Source: Streptomyces pyxinicus (lineage in GTDB: Bacteria > Actinomycetota > Actinomycetes > Streptomycetales > Streptomycetaceae). Taken from it: a DNA stretch of 64,000 bases. Shown one piece after another: positions 8,380-17,033 of the stretch (positions within the stretch are counted from its first letter, which is position 1; each line of letters begins with the position of its first letter). Position numbers and translations under genes: made by a program. Location of the stretch: the NCBI RefSeq assembly GCF_024753135.1, contig NZ_JANUGP010000005.1, forward strand, positions 62,001-126,000, given 5' to 3'. The notes under the pieces are model-generated. The model saw nothing but the letters and a program-made list of their open reading frames with translations. It had not been told where the DNA came from and did not search any database.

Positions 8380-9279
8380 ATGCGGAAGCTGCGGGAGCGG
8401 AGGAGCCGTGCGCGGGCGGCCGGCGCCGTCGTGGCGGCGGCCGTGCTGGGCCTGGCCGGCTGTGACGCGGGCGGCGGCGGCCCGGCGCCGAAGGCCAGCG
8501 ACGCCGGCGCGGCGAAGCGGGCGCCGGTGTGGGACCGCGCCCCGGAGTCGATCGCGGCGGTGGGCGACTCCATCACCCGCGGCTTCGACGCGTGCGCGGT
8601 GCTGTCCGACTGCCCGGAGGTGTCGTGGGCGACGGGCAGCGACGCCAAGGTGGAGAGCCTGGCGGTGCGGCTGCTCGGGGTGTCCGGGGCGGCGGAGCGC
8701 AGCTGGAACTACGCGGTGACCGGCGCCCGGATGGCCGACCTGCCCGAGCAGATGACGCAGGCCGCCACCCGGAGCCCCGAGCTGGTGACGGTGATGGTGG
8801 GGGCCAACGACGCGTGCCGTACCTCGCCGGCCGCGATGACCCCGGTGGACGCCTTCCGGGACGACTTCGAGGAGTCGCTGCGCACCCTGCGCTCGGCGCT
8901 GCCGAAGACGCAGGTGTACGTGGCGAGCGTGCCGAACCTGAAGCGGCTGTGGTCCGAGGGCCGGGCCAATCCGCTGGGCAAGCAGGTGTGGAAGCTGGGC
9001 ATCTGCCCGTCGATGCTGGGCGACGCGGATGACCTGAGCAGTGCGGCGGTGCTGCGCCGGGACCGGGTGCAGCAGCGGGTGGTGGAGTACAACCGGGTGC
9101 TGAAGGAGGTCTGCGCCAAGGACCGCCGCTGCCGCTTCGACGGCAACCGGGTGTACGACTACGACTTCGGCACCGACCAGCTCAGCCACTGGGACTGGTT
9201 CCACCCCAGCAAGGACGGCCAGGCCCGGCTGGCGTCGATCGCCTACCGGACCATCACCGCGCCCAATCCGGTGGGGTAG
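8380..9279 (+). CDS. SGNH/GDSL hydrolase-family lipoprotein
   Basis: The 299-residue protein starts with a positively charged lipoprotein signal peptide ending in LAGC (Cys28), so it should be anchored to the outer face of the membrane. The mature part is an SGNH esterase/lipase: block I VGDSITRG (Ser64 nucleophile), block III VGANDACR (Asn143) and block V DWFH (Asp272, His275). Pairs of Cys residues suggest disulphides. It would hydrolyse an ester, perhaps a lipid or an acetylated wall glycan. ATG 8380 has GAGGGG 11 nt upstream. The 277-bp gap to the divergent DUF3145 gene shows no other gene. Confidence 0.88.
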   Translation: MRKLRERRSRARAAGAVVAAAVLGLAGCDAGGGGPAPKASDAGAAKRAPVWDRAPESIAAVGDSITRGFDACAVLSDCPEVSWATGSDAKVESLAVRLLGVSGAAERSWNYAVTGARMADLPEQMTQAATRSPELVTVMVGANDACRTSPAAMTPVDAFRDDFEESLRTLRSALPKTQVYVASVPNLKRLWSEGRANPLGKQVWKLGICPSMLGDADDLSSAAVLRRDRVQQRVVEYNRVLKEVCAKDRRCRFDGNRVYDYDFGTDQLSHWDWFHPSKDGQARLASIAYRTITAPNPVG

Positions 9280-9304
9280 CCGACCGGTCGCCTAGGGTCT
9301 TGCC

Positions 9305-10294
9305 ATGGTTTCCCACACGAGCGAACTTTTCGGCACACTTCCCGACGGCACCGAGGTGCACCGCTGGACGCTGGAGCGGGCCGGGACCCGGGTGGAGATC
9401 CTCACGTACGGCGGGATCGTGCGGTCGGTGGAGGTCCCGGACCGGGACGGGCGCACGGCGAACGTGGTGCTGGGGTTCGCCGGCCTGGACGGCTATCTCG
9501 CGCACCCGGAGCCGTACCTCGGCGCCCTGGTCGGCCGGTACGCGAACCGGATCGGGGGCGCCCGCTTCCCGCTGGACGGCCGGACCTTCTCCCTGGAGCC
9601 GAACGACGGCCCGAACTCCCTGCACGGCGGCGGCCACGGCTTCGACAAGCGGGTGTGGGAGGCGGAACCGACCGGGCACGGGGTGCGGCTGAACCGGGTG
9701 AGCCCGCACGGCGAGGAGGGCTTCCCGGGCTGGCTCGACGTGTCGGCGACGTACACCCTGGACGAGTCGGGGGCGCTGCGGATCGGGTACGAGGCGGTGA
9801 CCGACGAGGCGACGGTCGTGAACCTCACCAACCACGGCTACTACAACCTGGCCGGCCACGACGCGGGCCACACCGGCGGGCACGAGCTGAGACTCGACGC
9901 GTCCCGCTACACACCGGTGGACGAGAACCTGATCCCGACCGGCGTACTGGCGGACGTGGCCGGGTCCCGGTTCGACTTCCGGACGGCGCGCAAGGTCGGC
10001 TCGGGCTACGACCACAACTTCGTGCTGGACTCCGGGGCCGGTGACAGCCCGGCGGTGGCGGCCGAGCTGCACGACCCGGGCTCCGGGCGGACCCTGACGG
10101 TGTCGACGACCGAGCCCGGCCTCCAGCTCTACACCGGCGAGCACCTGCCGGCGCCCTTCTCCCCCGGTGACGGCATCGCCCTGGAGACCCAGCACTTCCC
10201 GGACTCCCCGAACCGCCCGGACTTCCCGAGCACCGTGCTGCGCCCCGGGCACGTGTTCCGCTCGGAGACGGTGTACGCCTTCTCGGTGCGCTAG
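9305..10294 (+). CDS. galM: Aldose 1-epimerase (galactose mutarotase)
   Basis: The 329-residue protein has the galactose-mutarotase pattern: RYANRI (Asn81-Arg82), NSLHGG (His107), NLTNHGYYNLAGH (catalytic His177) and IALETQHFPDSPN containing the likely general-base Glu. It interconverts alpha and beta anomers of aldoses in the cytoplasm. ATG 9305 follows TAGGGT (9293-9298) by 6 nt, consistent with a leaderless transcript independent of the lipoprotein gene. No other galactose genes are adjacent, so the physiological sugar is unclear. Confidence 0.92.
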   Translation: MVSHTSELFGTLPDGTEVHRWTLERAGTRVEILTYGGIVRSVEVPDRDGRTANVVLGFAGLDGYLAHPEPYLGALVGRYANRIGGARFPLDGRTFSLEPNDGPNSLHGGGHGFDKRVWEAEPTGHGVRLNRVSPHGEEGFPGWLDVSATYTLDESGALRIGYEAVTDEATVVNLTNHGYYNLAGHDAGHTGGHELRLDASRYTPVDENLIPTGVLADVAGSRFDFRTARKVGSGYDHNFVLDSGAGDSPAVAAELHDPGSGRTLTVSTTEPGLQLYTGEHLPAPFSPGDGIALETQHFPDSPNRPDFPSTVLRPGHVFRSETVYAFSVR

Positions 10295-10318
10295 CCCTTG
10301 AGCGGTGCCCGCGAGCCC

Positions 10319-10344
10319 CGGTCCGGGGGTCAGGTCCCGGACCG
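10319..10344. terminator. Hairpin between convergent galM and GH3 genes
   Basis: Perfect 9-bp arms CGGTCCGGG (10319-10327) and CCCGGACCG (10336-10344) with an 8-nt loop lie between two convergent stops. There is no T-tract, which is common for GC-rich actinobacterial terminators. It could act in both directions. Confidence 0.5.
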
Positions 10345-10372
10345 GGACCGGCCGTGGGGGCCCTGGCCCGGG

Positions 10373-12817
10373 TCAGACGTTAATCGCGGCGGTCAGTCCG
10401 TGGTCGGCGATGGAGCGTCCGGCGGTGATGTCGTACGAACCCTTCACAAAGGTCCACGCGTCCGCCGCCTCGTCCCAGACCTCGAAGGCCCGGCGCGGGA
10501 GGTCGACGGTCACCTCGGCGCTCTCGCCGGGCCCGGCCTCGACGGAGGCGAAGCCGGCCAGCCGGCGGGCCGGGCGCTCGACGTCGCCTTCGCCCGGGGA
10601 GACGTAGAGCTGGACGGTTTCACGGCCGGGCCGGGTGCCGGTGTTGCGGATCCGGACGCGGGCGGTGCGGCCGTCGACGGTCAGGGACTCGTAGGCCCAG
10701 TCGGTGTAGCCGAGGCCGTGCCCGAAGGGGTACGAGGGGACACGGCCGGCCCGCTCCCAGGCGCTGTAGCCAATGAACACCCCTTCTGCGTACGGCAGTT
10801 CGCCCTCGGTGGGGACGACCCGGGTGACCGGGGCGTCGGCGAGGGCGCCCCAGGTGGTGGGCAGCCGGCCGCCGGGTTCGTGGGCGCCGGTGAGGACGTC
10901 GGCGAGGGCGGCGCCGCCCTCCTGGCCGGGGAACCAGGTCAGCAGTACGGCGGCGACCTCCTCGCACCAGGGCAGTTCGACCGGGGAGCCGGAGTTGACG
11001 ACCACGACCGTGTGCGGGTTGGCGGCGGCCACGGCGCGGACCAGGTCGTCCTGGCGGCCGGGCAGCCGCAGGTCGGTGCGGTCGTAGCCCTCGGACTCGA
11101 CGCGCTCGGTGGTGGCGACCACGACGACGGCGGTGTCGGCGGCGCGGGCCGCCTCGGCGGCCTCGGCGATCAGGTCGTCCGGGTCGTGCCGGGGCCCGGC
11201 GTGGGCGAGGGTGAAGGAGACGACCTTCATGGGGAGGTCGTCGGGGAGCCGGACGACGTGGGTGAGGGAGACCTCCACCGGCTGCCCGGCGGTCAGCTCG
11301 ACCTCGGCGCGGGGCTGCGGGGCGCCGAAGAAGGTGATGAACGGGTCGTCCTTCCGGGGCCGTTGCTCGCCGTCGTAGTACGTGGTGCCGCCGACGGTGA
11401 GGGTGAAGGCGCCGATGCCCTTGACGCCGAAGGTGTGCGGGCCGGACTCGCGCGGGGTGAGGGTGCCGGTGAGTTCGACGGTGTGCAGGGTGTCGTGGGT
11501 GACGCCGTCGGGGAGGTCGGAGCCCATCCACTGGACGTGTCCGCTGGGCGCGGAGCGGGTGCCGATGACCCGGCCGTCGCGGTCGCGGCAGACGGCGCGC
11601 AGCCGGAAGCCCTGCTCCGCGGCGCCGAGTTCGGTGGCGGGGTCGGCGCCGACGGCGTAGCGGAGGGTGCCCTCGGGGAGGGCGGCGGTGAGGCCGTCGA
11701 GCGGGGAGACGGTGTGGGCCGGGAAGACGGTGGCGGAGCCGCCGCCGAGCACCCGGGCGTCGCGGGCGGCGGCGCCGATCAGGGCGACGGTGCCGCCCGG
11801 CCGGAGCGGGAGGGCGGCGCGTTCGTTGCGGACCAGGACGAAGGAGCGGCGGGCGATCTCGCGGGCCAGCGCCTCCCCGTCGACCGGCGCGGGCGGTTCG
11901 GTGACGGCGGGTTCGGCGCCGGCCAGGATGCCGACGCGGGCGGCGAGCCGGAGGACGCGGCGCACGGCGGCATCTACGACGGCCTCGGCGACCCGGCCCT
12001 CGCGGACGGCGCGGGCGAGGGCGTCGCCGTAGACGGCACGGGGGCCGGGCATCGCCAGGTCGAGGCCGCCCTCGATGGCGGCCACGGTGTCCCGGGCGGC
12101 GGTCCAGTCGGAGACGTTGACCCCGTCGAACCCCCATTCACCCCGCAGGACGTCGCCGACCAGGTGATGGTGCTCGGTCATGGTCGTCCCGTTGACCGAG
12201 TTGTAGGCGGTCATGACGCCCCAGGGGCGGGCGTCCGCGACGATCGCCTCGAAGGGGGCGAGGTACAGCTCGCGCAGGGCGCGGGCGGGGACCAGGTTGT
12301 TCACGGTGAAGCGGTCGGTCTCGGCGTCGTTGGCGACGAAGTGCTTCACGGTGGTGCCGACGCCGCCCTCCTGGACGCCGCGCACATAGCCGGTGCCGAT
12401 GACGCCGGTGAGGTACGGGTCCTCGCTGTAGGCCTCGAAGTGCCGGCCACCGAGCGGGGAGCGGTGCAGGTTGACGGTGGGCGCGAGCAGCACGTGGACG
12501 CCCTTGCGGCGGGCCTCCTGGGCGAGCAGGAGGCCTGCGCGGCGGGCGAGTTCGGGGTCCCAGGCGGCGGCCAGCGCGGTGGGCGAGGGCAGCGCCACGG
12601 AAGGATCGTCGGCAGTCCACCGCACGCCCCGCACCCCGATCGGGCCGTCCGACATCACGAGCGACCCGAGTCCGATCTCGGGAAGCGCAGGCAGGCTCCA
12701 CATGTCCTGCCCGGCCAGCAGCCGCGCCTTGGCGTCCAGGTCGAGCCGGCGCAGGGCGGCCTCCACGACCGCCTCGCGGGCCTCGTCACCGTCTCGCGGC
12801 GTGCCTGTCCGCGCCAT
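10373..12817 (-). CDS. Glycoside hydrolase family 3 beta-glucosidase with PA14 insert
   Basis: The 814-residue protein has the GH3 (beta/alpha)8 barrel with a KHF substrate motif (158-160) and the nucleophile Asp237 in NVSDWTA. A PA14-like segment (around residues 390-540, HVQWMGSDLPDG to TYYDGEQ) is inserted in the second alpha/beta domain, as in GH3 enzymes related to KmBglI. A fibronectin-III-like domain forms the C-terminus. There is no signal peptide, so it probably cleaves imported beta-glucosides inside the cell. ATG 12817 has GAGGAGG 6 nt upstream. It is monocistronic and convergent with galM. Confidence 0.93.
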   Translation of the reverse strand: MARTGTPRDGDEAREAVVEAALRRLDLDAKARLLAGQDMWSLPALPEIGLGSLVMSDGPIGVRGVRWTADDPSVALPSPTALAAAWDPELARRAGLLLAQEARRKGVHVLLAPTVNLHRSPLGGRHFEAYSEDPYLTGVIGTGYVRGVQEGGVGTTVKHFVANDAETDRFTVNNLVPARALRELYLAPFEAIVADARPWGVMTAYNSVNGTTMTEHHHLVGDVLRGEWGFDGVNVSDWTAARDTVAAIEGGLDLAMPGPRAVYGDALARAVREGRVAEAVVDAAVRRVLRLAARVGILAGAEPAVTEPPAPVDGEALAREIARRSFVLVRNERAALPLRPGGTVALIGAAARDARVLGGGSATVFPAHTVSPLDGLTAALPEGTLRYAVGADPATELGAAEQGFRLRAVCRDRDGRVIGTRSAPSGHVQWMGSDLPDGVTHDTLHTVELTGTLTPRESGPHTFGVKGIGAFTLTVGGTTYYDGEQRPRKDDPFITFFGAPQPRAEVELTAGQPVEVSLTHVVRLPDDLPMKVVSFTLAHAGPRHDPDDLIAEAAEAARAADTAVVVVATTERVESEGYDRTDLRLPGRQDDLVRAVAAANPHTVVVVNSGSPVELPWCEEVAAVLLTWFPGQEGGAALADVLTGAHEPGGRLPTTWGALADAPVTRVVPTEGELPYAEGVFIGYSAWERAGRVPSYPFGHGLGYTDWAYESLTVDGRTARVRIRNTGTRPGRETVQLYVSPGEGDVERPARRLAGFASVEAGPGESAEVTVDLPRRAFEVWDEAADAWTFVKGSYDITAGRSIADHGLTAAINV

Positions 12818-12924
12818 GTGCGCCTCCTCGCTGAGCCGTCGCCTGTATCCCGGTGGGTTCCGTCATCCTGCCCAGCGAGGCCTGCCGCACCACGTACTGA
12901 AGACCTTGATCCGGGAGAAACGGC

Positions 12925-13290
12925 CTATGCGTCCCCTTGTGGTCCGTCGGGGGCGGCCGGGATCTCGGTGAGGCTGCCGTGGATGGTGAAGACGGCGTCG
13001 GAGCCGGTGATCGTCAGCAGCCGCATGGTCTGGGCGGGTACGGCGACCAGTGTGAGGGCGGTGCCGGTGGCCTGGGTGTGCCGGAGCAGGTGCAGCAGGG
13101 CGCTGAGACCGGAGGAATCGCAGAAGGTGACCTGGGACATGTCCAGTACCAGGCGGCTGTGCGCGTCCGATACCGCGGTGACCTCTCGGTCGAGGGCGTT
13201 GGAGGTGTGGAAGTCCAGTTCACCGGCCACCTCGACGATGACGAGGCCGTCGGGCCCCTCTCGGACGGTGAGCTGTAGCTCGGCGCTCAT
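12925..13290 (-). CDS. STAS-domain anti-sigma factor antagonist
   Basis: The 121-residue protein is a single STAS domain with the SpoIIAA/RsbV motif TFCDSSGLSALL; Ser59 is the predicted phosphorylation site. Such proteins bind an RsbW-type kinase and free a sigma factor when dephosphorylated. Its start codon overlaps the stop of the upstream phosphatase gene (TGATG), so the two are translationally coupled and the phosphatase probably acts on this protein. The cognate anti-sigma kinase is not adjacent; the ATPase at 24097-24552 is a more distant candidate. Confidence 0.92.
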   Translation of the reverse strand: MSAELQLTVREGPDGLVIVEVAGELDFHTSNALDREVTAVSDAHSRLVLDMSQVTFCDSSGLSALLHLLRHTQATGTALTLVAVPAQTMRLLTITGSDAVFTIHGSLTEIPAAPDGPQGDA

Positions 13291-14621
13291 CAGGGGGTGC
13301 TCCTGCCGTCGTGGGCGATGACTGCTTCGGGTGGCAGGCCGGCCAGGGCCGCCGCCTGGGCGGTGGGGGCGGCCCCCGGCCCGAGCCATTCGCAGAACAG
13401 GACGGTGGCGTCGTCCTGCAACCGGCCTTCGTGGTGGTCGAGGACCGCGTGCATGAGGCGGCGCAGGGTCTCGGGCACGGGCAGACCCTCGGCGTGATGC
13501 CGGTCGAGGAAGTCGGTGAAGCGGTCCAGGCCGAACTCCTGGTCATCGGCTCCGCGGGCTTCGATGATGCCGTCGGTGTAGAGGACGATCCGGTCCCCGG
13601 GTTCCAGCTGGTCCCGGCACAGTGTGACGGGCAGGCCCAGACCGGTGCCCATCGGGTGGGAGGGGCGGCAGGCCAGATGGCTGTGCCAGCGGTTGCGGCG
13701 CATGAGTACCGGCGGGTGGTGCCCGCGGTTGACCCAGGTCAGCATGCCGGTGCGGGTGTCGAGGCCGGCGAGGATGCCGGTGGTGTAGCGCCGGTGGTCG
13801 AACTGCTCGACCAGTGCCTGTTCGATCCTCTCGGTGATCTCGCCGAGGCCCATGCCCTGGCGTCGGGAGTTGCGGCAGGCCCCCATGGCGAGGTGCGCGG
13901 TCAGACCGGCGGCGGTGTCGTGGCCCATGGCGTCGAAGACCGACAGATGGACGGTGTCGCCGGCGGTGGCGTAGTCGTAGGCGTCTCCGCTGATCGTGTA
14001 GGCGGGCTCCATCGCGGCGGCGATCATCACCCGGCCGTCGGCGTAGCTGCGCGGCGGCATCAGATTCCACTGCATCTCGGCCGCGATGTTCAACGGCCGG
14101 ACCCGGGTCAGCCGGGCCAGCGCGTCACTGCTGCGCTCCTTGCTGTGCACGATCAACGCGATCACGGCGGCCAGCAGGGTCATGTCCTCACGGGCCCGCG
14201 CGTCGTCGTCGGCGGTGGTGATCCGCAACGCACCGAGACGCTCGGTGCCGTCCAGCAGGGGCACCCACCAGTGCCGCTCCTCGGTGTTCTCCGGCGTTTC
14301 GGGGAGGATCTGTCCGCACTGGTAGACATGCCCTGCCAGGCTGCCGTCGATCTTCAGCTCGGCTTCCTCGCCGGCCGTGTCCCGCCCGGCGTCGAAGCCG
14401 TCACCGGTCAGCAGTCTCAGCACGTCACGCTGGAGATCCCCGAGGTAGATCAGCACCTTGGAGAAACCCACGGCTCCGGCGTGCTCGGTCACCGCGGAAG
14501 GCAGCAGTTCCAGCGGCATCAGGTGGCTCGCGGTCAGCAGCCCCGCCAGCATCCGCCGACACCGCGCGTCCCGGCATTCAGCACTCATCAGCGATGCCCC
14601 GTCCGCGTCGAAGCCCAGCAC
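13290..14621 (-). CDS. GAF/PP2C-type SpoIIE-like protein phosphatase
   Basis: The 443-residue protein has an N-terminal GAF-like sensor region (about 20-170), then a SpoIIE-type PP2C domain with the metal-binding motifs SGDAYDY, DAMGHDTAAGLTA and LYTDGIIEARG. It should dephosphorylate the coupled STAS protein in response to a signal. GTG 14621 has GGGGAG very close upstream (about 3 nt), while ATG 14588 in frame is an alternative with a weaker ribosome site. No membrane segment is seen. Confidence 0.9.
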   Translation of the reverse strand: MLGFDADGASLMSAECRDARCRRMLAGLLTASHLMPLELLPSAVTEHAGAVGFSKVLIYLGDLQRDVLRLLTGDGFDAGRDTAGEEAELKIDGSLAGHVYQCGQILPETPENTEERHWWVPLLDGTERLGALRITTADDDARAREDMTLLAAVIALIVHSKERSSDALARLTRVRPLNIAAEMQWNLMPPRSYADGRVMIAAAMEPAYTISGDAYDYATAGDTVHLSVFDAMGHDTAAGLTAHLAMGACRNSRRQGMGLGEITERIEQALVEQFDHRRYTTGILAGLDTRTGMLTWVNRGHHPPVLMRRNRWHSHLACRPSHPMGTGLGLPVTLCRDQLEPGDRIVLYTDGIIEARGADDQEFGLDRFTDFLDRHHAEGLPVPETLRRLMHAVLDHHEGRLQDDATVLFCEWLGPGAAPTAQAAALAGLPPEAVIAHDGRSTP

Positions 14622-14786
14622 TGCTCCCCGCGAGAGTGCCCATCCTGCCGCTGTTCACCGCCCCGCCCGTCGAGAAACCCACTCGACGGATCAGCGACTG
14701 CCGCACGGTCCGCCGGGTGCCGGACCCGCCCCCGCGCAGGCGGTGGAACACCTCCGCGGGGAGCCGCTCGCCGGGCGGGGCGGCTC

Positions 14787-15218
14787 TCAGGCTTCGGGGT
14801 CGGCGAGACGCCCGAGCAGGGACACGGCGTCGTCGTGCGCCACCGACCGGAAGAAGCGCGCGTCGACGTCCTCGACGGCGGCGATCGCGCGCGGGGCCAG
14901 TTCGGCGCCGGCGCTGGTGACACGCAGACGTCTGGCGCGGGAGTCGGCGGGGTCGACCTCGCGCTCGATCAGCCCCTTGGCCTCCAGCGCGCGCAGGACC
15001 TGGGACGTCATCTTGACGTCGGTACCGGCCTGCCGGGCCAGGGCCAGTTGGTTGGGGTGCACGCCGTCCCGCGTGTTCAGCCACCAGGTGCAGGCCAGGA
15101 GGACGAACTGGACGTGCGTGAGGTCCAACGGGCCGAGAGCCGCGGCGATCTGGCGCTGCCAGCGCAGCGTGGCGTGCCAGAGCAGGAAGCCGGGGCTGTC
15201 ACCGGGGCCGAGGGCCAT
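14787..15218 (-). CDS. MarR-family transcriptional regulator
   Basis: The 143-residue protein has the MarR winged helix: LTHVQFVLLACTWWL, then NQLALARQAGTDVKMTSQVLRALEAKGLIER and the wing DPADSRARRLRVT. It is co-transcribed with the SRPBCC gene upstream, with stop and start overlapping as TGATG at 15216-15220. Three regularly spaced ATCTG elements in the operon's promoter region are its likely autoregulatory operator. The ligand is unknown. Confidence 0.9.
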   Translation of the reverse strand: MALGPGDSPGFLLWHATLRWQRQIAAALGPLDLTHVQFVLLACTWWLNTRDGVHPNQLALARQAGTDVKMTSQVLRALEAKGLIEREVDPADSRARRLRVTSAGAELAPRAIAAVEDVDARFFRSVAHDDAVSLLGRLADPEA

Positions 15219-15634
15219 CAGGCCCCTGCCAGCTTGACCAGGGCGGTCATGGTCTGCGGCCAGTCCGCGGTGATGCCCGGACCGATCCGCGGGCCGAGCT
15301 CACCGGCGCCGGTGCCGGAGATCTCCATCCGGTACGTCACCCGCGTACGCCGTTCCTCGCCCTGGTCGAGCCGGTGGCTGGTGCGCAGGAGCAGTCCGTC
15401 GAACCGGGCCTCGTCCACGAACAGTTCGTCGACGGCCGTCTCGGCGACGAGCAGGTGCACCGGGTCGTCCCCGGCCGGGTTCATCACGATCTCGGCGCCC
15501 GCCTCGAACGGGCCGCTGATGCGGATGCTCGTGATGTCCGCGTTCCAGTCTCCCCAGTTCTCGACATCGGCCCACAGCCTCCAGATCGCCTCGGGCGCGA
15601 CGTCGGTCTCGATGCTGTGCTCATACGTCCACAT
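15218..15634 (-). CDS. SRPBCC (START-like) family protein
   Basis: The 138-residue protein begins MWTYEHSIETDVAPEAIWRLWADVENW, the usual first strand and helix of polyketide-cyclase/AHSA1-like SRPBCC proteins, and ends with the long helix ITADWPQTMTALVKLA. Such proteins bind hydrophobic ligands in a deep cavity, and some are enzymes. ATG 15634 has GGGAGG 8 nt upstream. Being coupled to a MarR regulator suggests it is induced by, or handles, the regulator's ligand. No catalytic residues can be pointed to. Confidence 0.85.
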   Translation of the reverse strand: MWTYEHSIETDVAPEAIWRLWADVENWGDWNADITSIRISGPFEAGAEIVMNPAGDDPVHLLVAETAVDELFVDEARFDGLLLRTSHRLDQGEERRTRVTYRMEISGTGAGELGPRIGPGITADWPQTMTALVKLAGA

Positions 15635-15658
15635 CAGTGGCCTCCCGGTCAACGATTT

Positions 15659-15693
15659 ATCTGCGTACAGATTATCTGCGCACAGACTATCTG
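15659..15693. promoter_or_regulatory. Tandem MarR-type operators with 15-bp period
   Basis: Two near-identical imperfect palindromes, ATCTGCGTACAGAT (15659-15672) and ATCTGCGCACAGAC (15674-15687), are followed by a third ATCTG half-site (15689-15693). The elements repeat every 15 bp. They lie 25 bp upstream of the SRPBCC-MarR operon, and the AT-rich segments overlap where its promoter should be. They are also upstream of the divergent gene at 15774, which may be co-regulated. Confidence 0.65.
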
Positions 15694-15773
15694 TCCAGGG
15701 GCTTAATCCGGAGTGGATCGGTGCAGGATGTCTGGCGGAACGCCTTCGTCCCCCCACGAAAGGACCAACCCCC

Positions 15774-17033
15774 TTGACCGGCATACGTGTTCGTCTCGGT
15801 GTAGTCGGGATCCTGCTGTTGGCCGGGGTGGCCGCGCCCGTCGCCGGTGCCTCGGCGGCGAGCAGCGCCCTCTCCCCCACCGTCGAGGAGCAGCGGCTGG
15901 AGCAGGCCGTGCCGCAGGAGATTCTGCGGCGGGCCGGGTTCGATCAGGTGGCGGCGCGGTTCGGGGAGGGGCTGCGTGCCGCTCACTCCTATGGGCAGGC
16001 CCGGCAGGTCGTCGTCGCGCAGGGGGCCGCGCTCTGGAAGCGGGCCGTGGACCGGGCTCAGGGGCGAGGGCCGGCCGGTGGGGATCTGAGCCGGGATGAC
16101 GACCGGCCGCTTTACTGGGCGCGGCTGGGGATGACCAGGGAAGTGCGGACCTGGCAGGCGGGGTTCGGAGTTAGGCGTGAGCAACGGCAGGCGTTGATTG
16201 AGGAGTTGGAGCGGGTTTCGCGGGGGCACGATGACGTCCGGTATCCGCGCGGCACGCACCTGCGGCGGATTCTCGTCACCGGGTTCGATCCGTTCACGCT
16301 CGACCGGGACGTGCGGATCTCCAATCCGTCCGGTGCCAGTGCGCTCGCGCTCGACGGGACCGTGGTGCGGACCGCGCGGGGGCCCGCGAGGATCGAGACC
16401 GTCGTGTTTCCGGTGCGGTGGCGGGACTTCGGGGAGGGGGTGGTAGAGCGGGCGCTGCGGCCGTATCTGCCGCGGGTGGATCTGTTCGCCACCGTCAGTC
16501 AGGGGCGGGTCGGGCGGTTCGACGTGGAGCGGACCAACGGGGCCTGGCGAGGCGGGTTCCCGGACAACGAGAACGTGTCGCGGACGGAGGTCGTGCCGGT
16601 GAGCGACCCGGCCACGCAGCCGCAGTGGACGTCCACCACGCTGCCGTACGCCGCGATCACCGCCGCCGACACCGGGCGGTTCCCGGTGTACGACCACACC
16701 GAGGTGACCGAGATCCCGGCGGGCGGGACCGAGGCCGTCGTACGGCCCGACGGCCCGACGCCCGGGTCCGTCGCGCGGGCCGGTGGCGGGGGTGACTACC
16801 TCTCCAACGAGATCGCGTACCGGGTCACCCTGCTGCGCGACCGGCTCGGGCTGCACGACACGCTGCCGGGCGGCCATGTGCACACGCCCGTCCTCCAGTT
16901 CGGCGCCGGGAACACCGATCCGGCGACCGGGGCGGTCACCGACCCGGAGTTCGTGCGGAACCGGCTGGACATCATCGCGCAGGTGCGGAACATCGTGACG
17001 GTCGCGGCGGGGGCGGTGCCCGTCAGGAAGTGA
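15774..17033 (+). CDS. Secreted pyroglutamyl-peptidase-like protein, nucleophile Cys replaced by Ser
   Basis: The 419-residue protein has a Sec signal peptide (about residues 1-29, ending AGASA) and a ~130-residue helical N-region. It then has a domain matching pyroglutamyl peptidase I (family C15): RRILVTGFDPF, NPSGASALAL, RFDVERTNGAWRGGFPDNE with the expected Glu (Glu252), and GGHVHTPVL with the expected His (His370). The segment aligned with the family's catalytic AGTxVCN motif reads GDYLSN, with Ser344 in place of Cys. TTG 15774 is the start, with AAAGGA 9 nt upstream. It overlaps the convergent EI24 gene by 11 bp. It may be a Ser-dependent or inactive relative. Confidence 0.8.
   Translation: MTGIRVRLGVVGILLLAGVAAPVAGASAASSALSPTVEEQRLEQAVPQEILRRAGFDQVAARFGEGLRAAHSYGQARQVVVAQGAALWKRAVDRAQGRGPAGGDLSRDDDRPLYWARLGMTREVRTWQAGFGVRREQRQALIEELERVSRGHDDVRYPRGTHLRRILVTGFDPFTLDRDVRISNPSGASALALDGTVVRTARGPARIETVVFPVRWRDFGEGVVERALRPYLPRVDLFATVSQGRVGRFDVERTNGAWRGGFPDNENVSRTEVVPVSDPATQPQWTSTTLPYAAITAADTGRFPVYDHTEVTEIPAGGTEAVVRPDGPTPGSVARAGGGGDYLSNEIAYRVTLLRDRLGLHDTLPGGHVHTPVLQFGAGNTDPATGAVTDPEFVRNRLDIIAQVRNIVTVAAGAVPVRK

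Noticed and set aside
10298..13321. Open frame of about 1000 codons on the + strand
   Set aside because: It is antisense to the GH3 gene and the STAS gene. The composition is Gly/Val/Asp-rich with no domains. High GC removes stop codons from the opposite strand.
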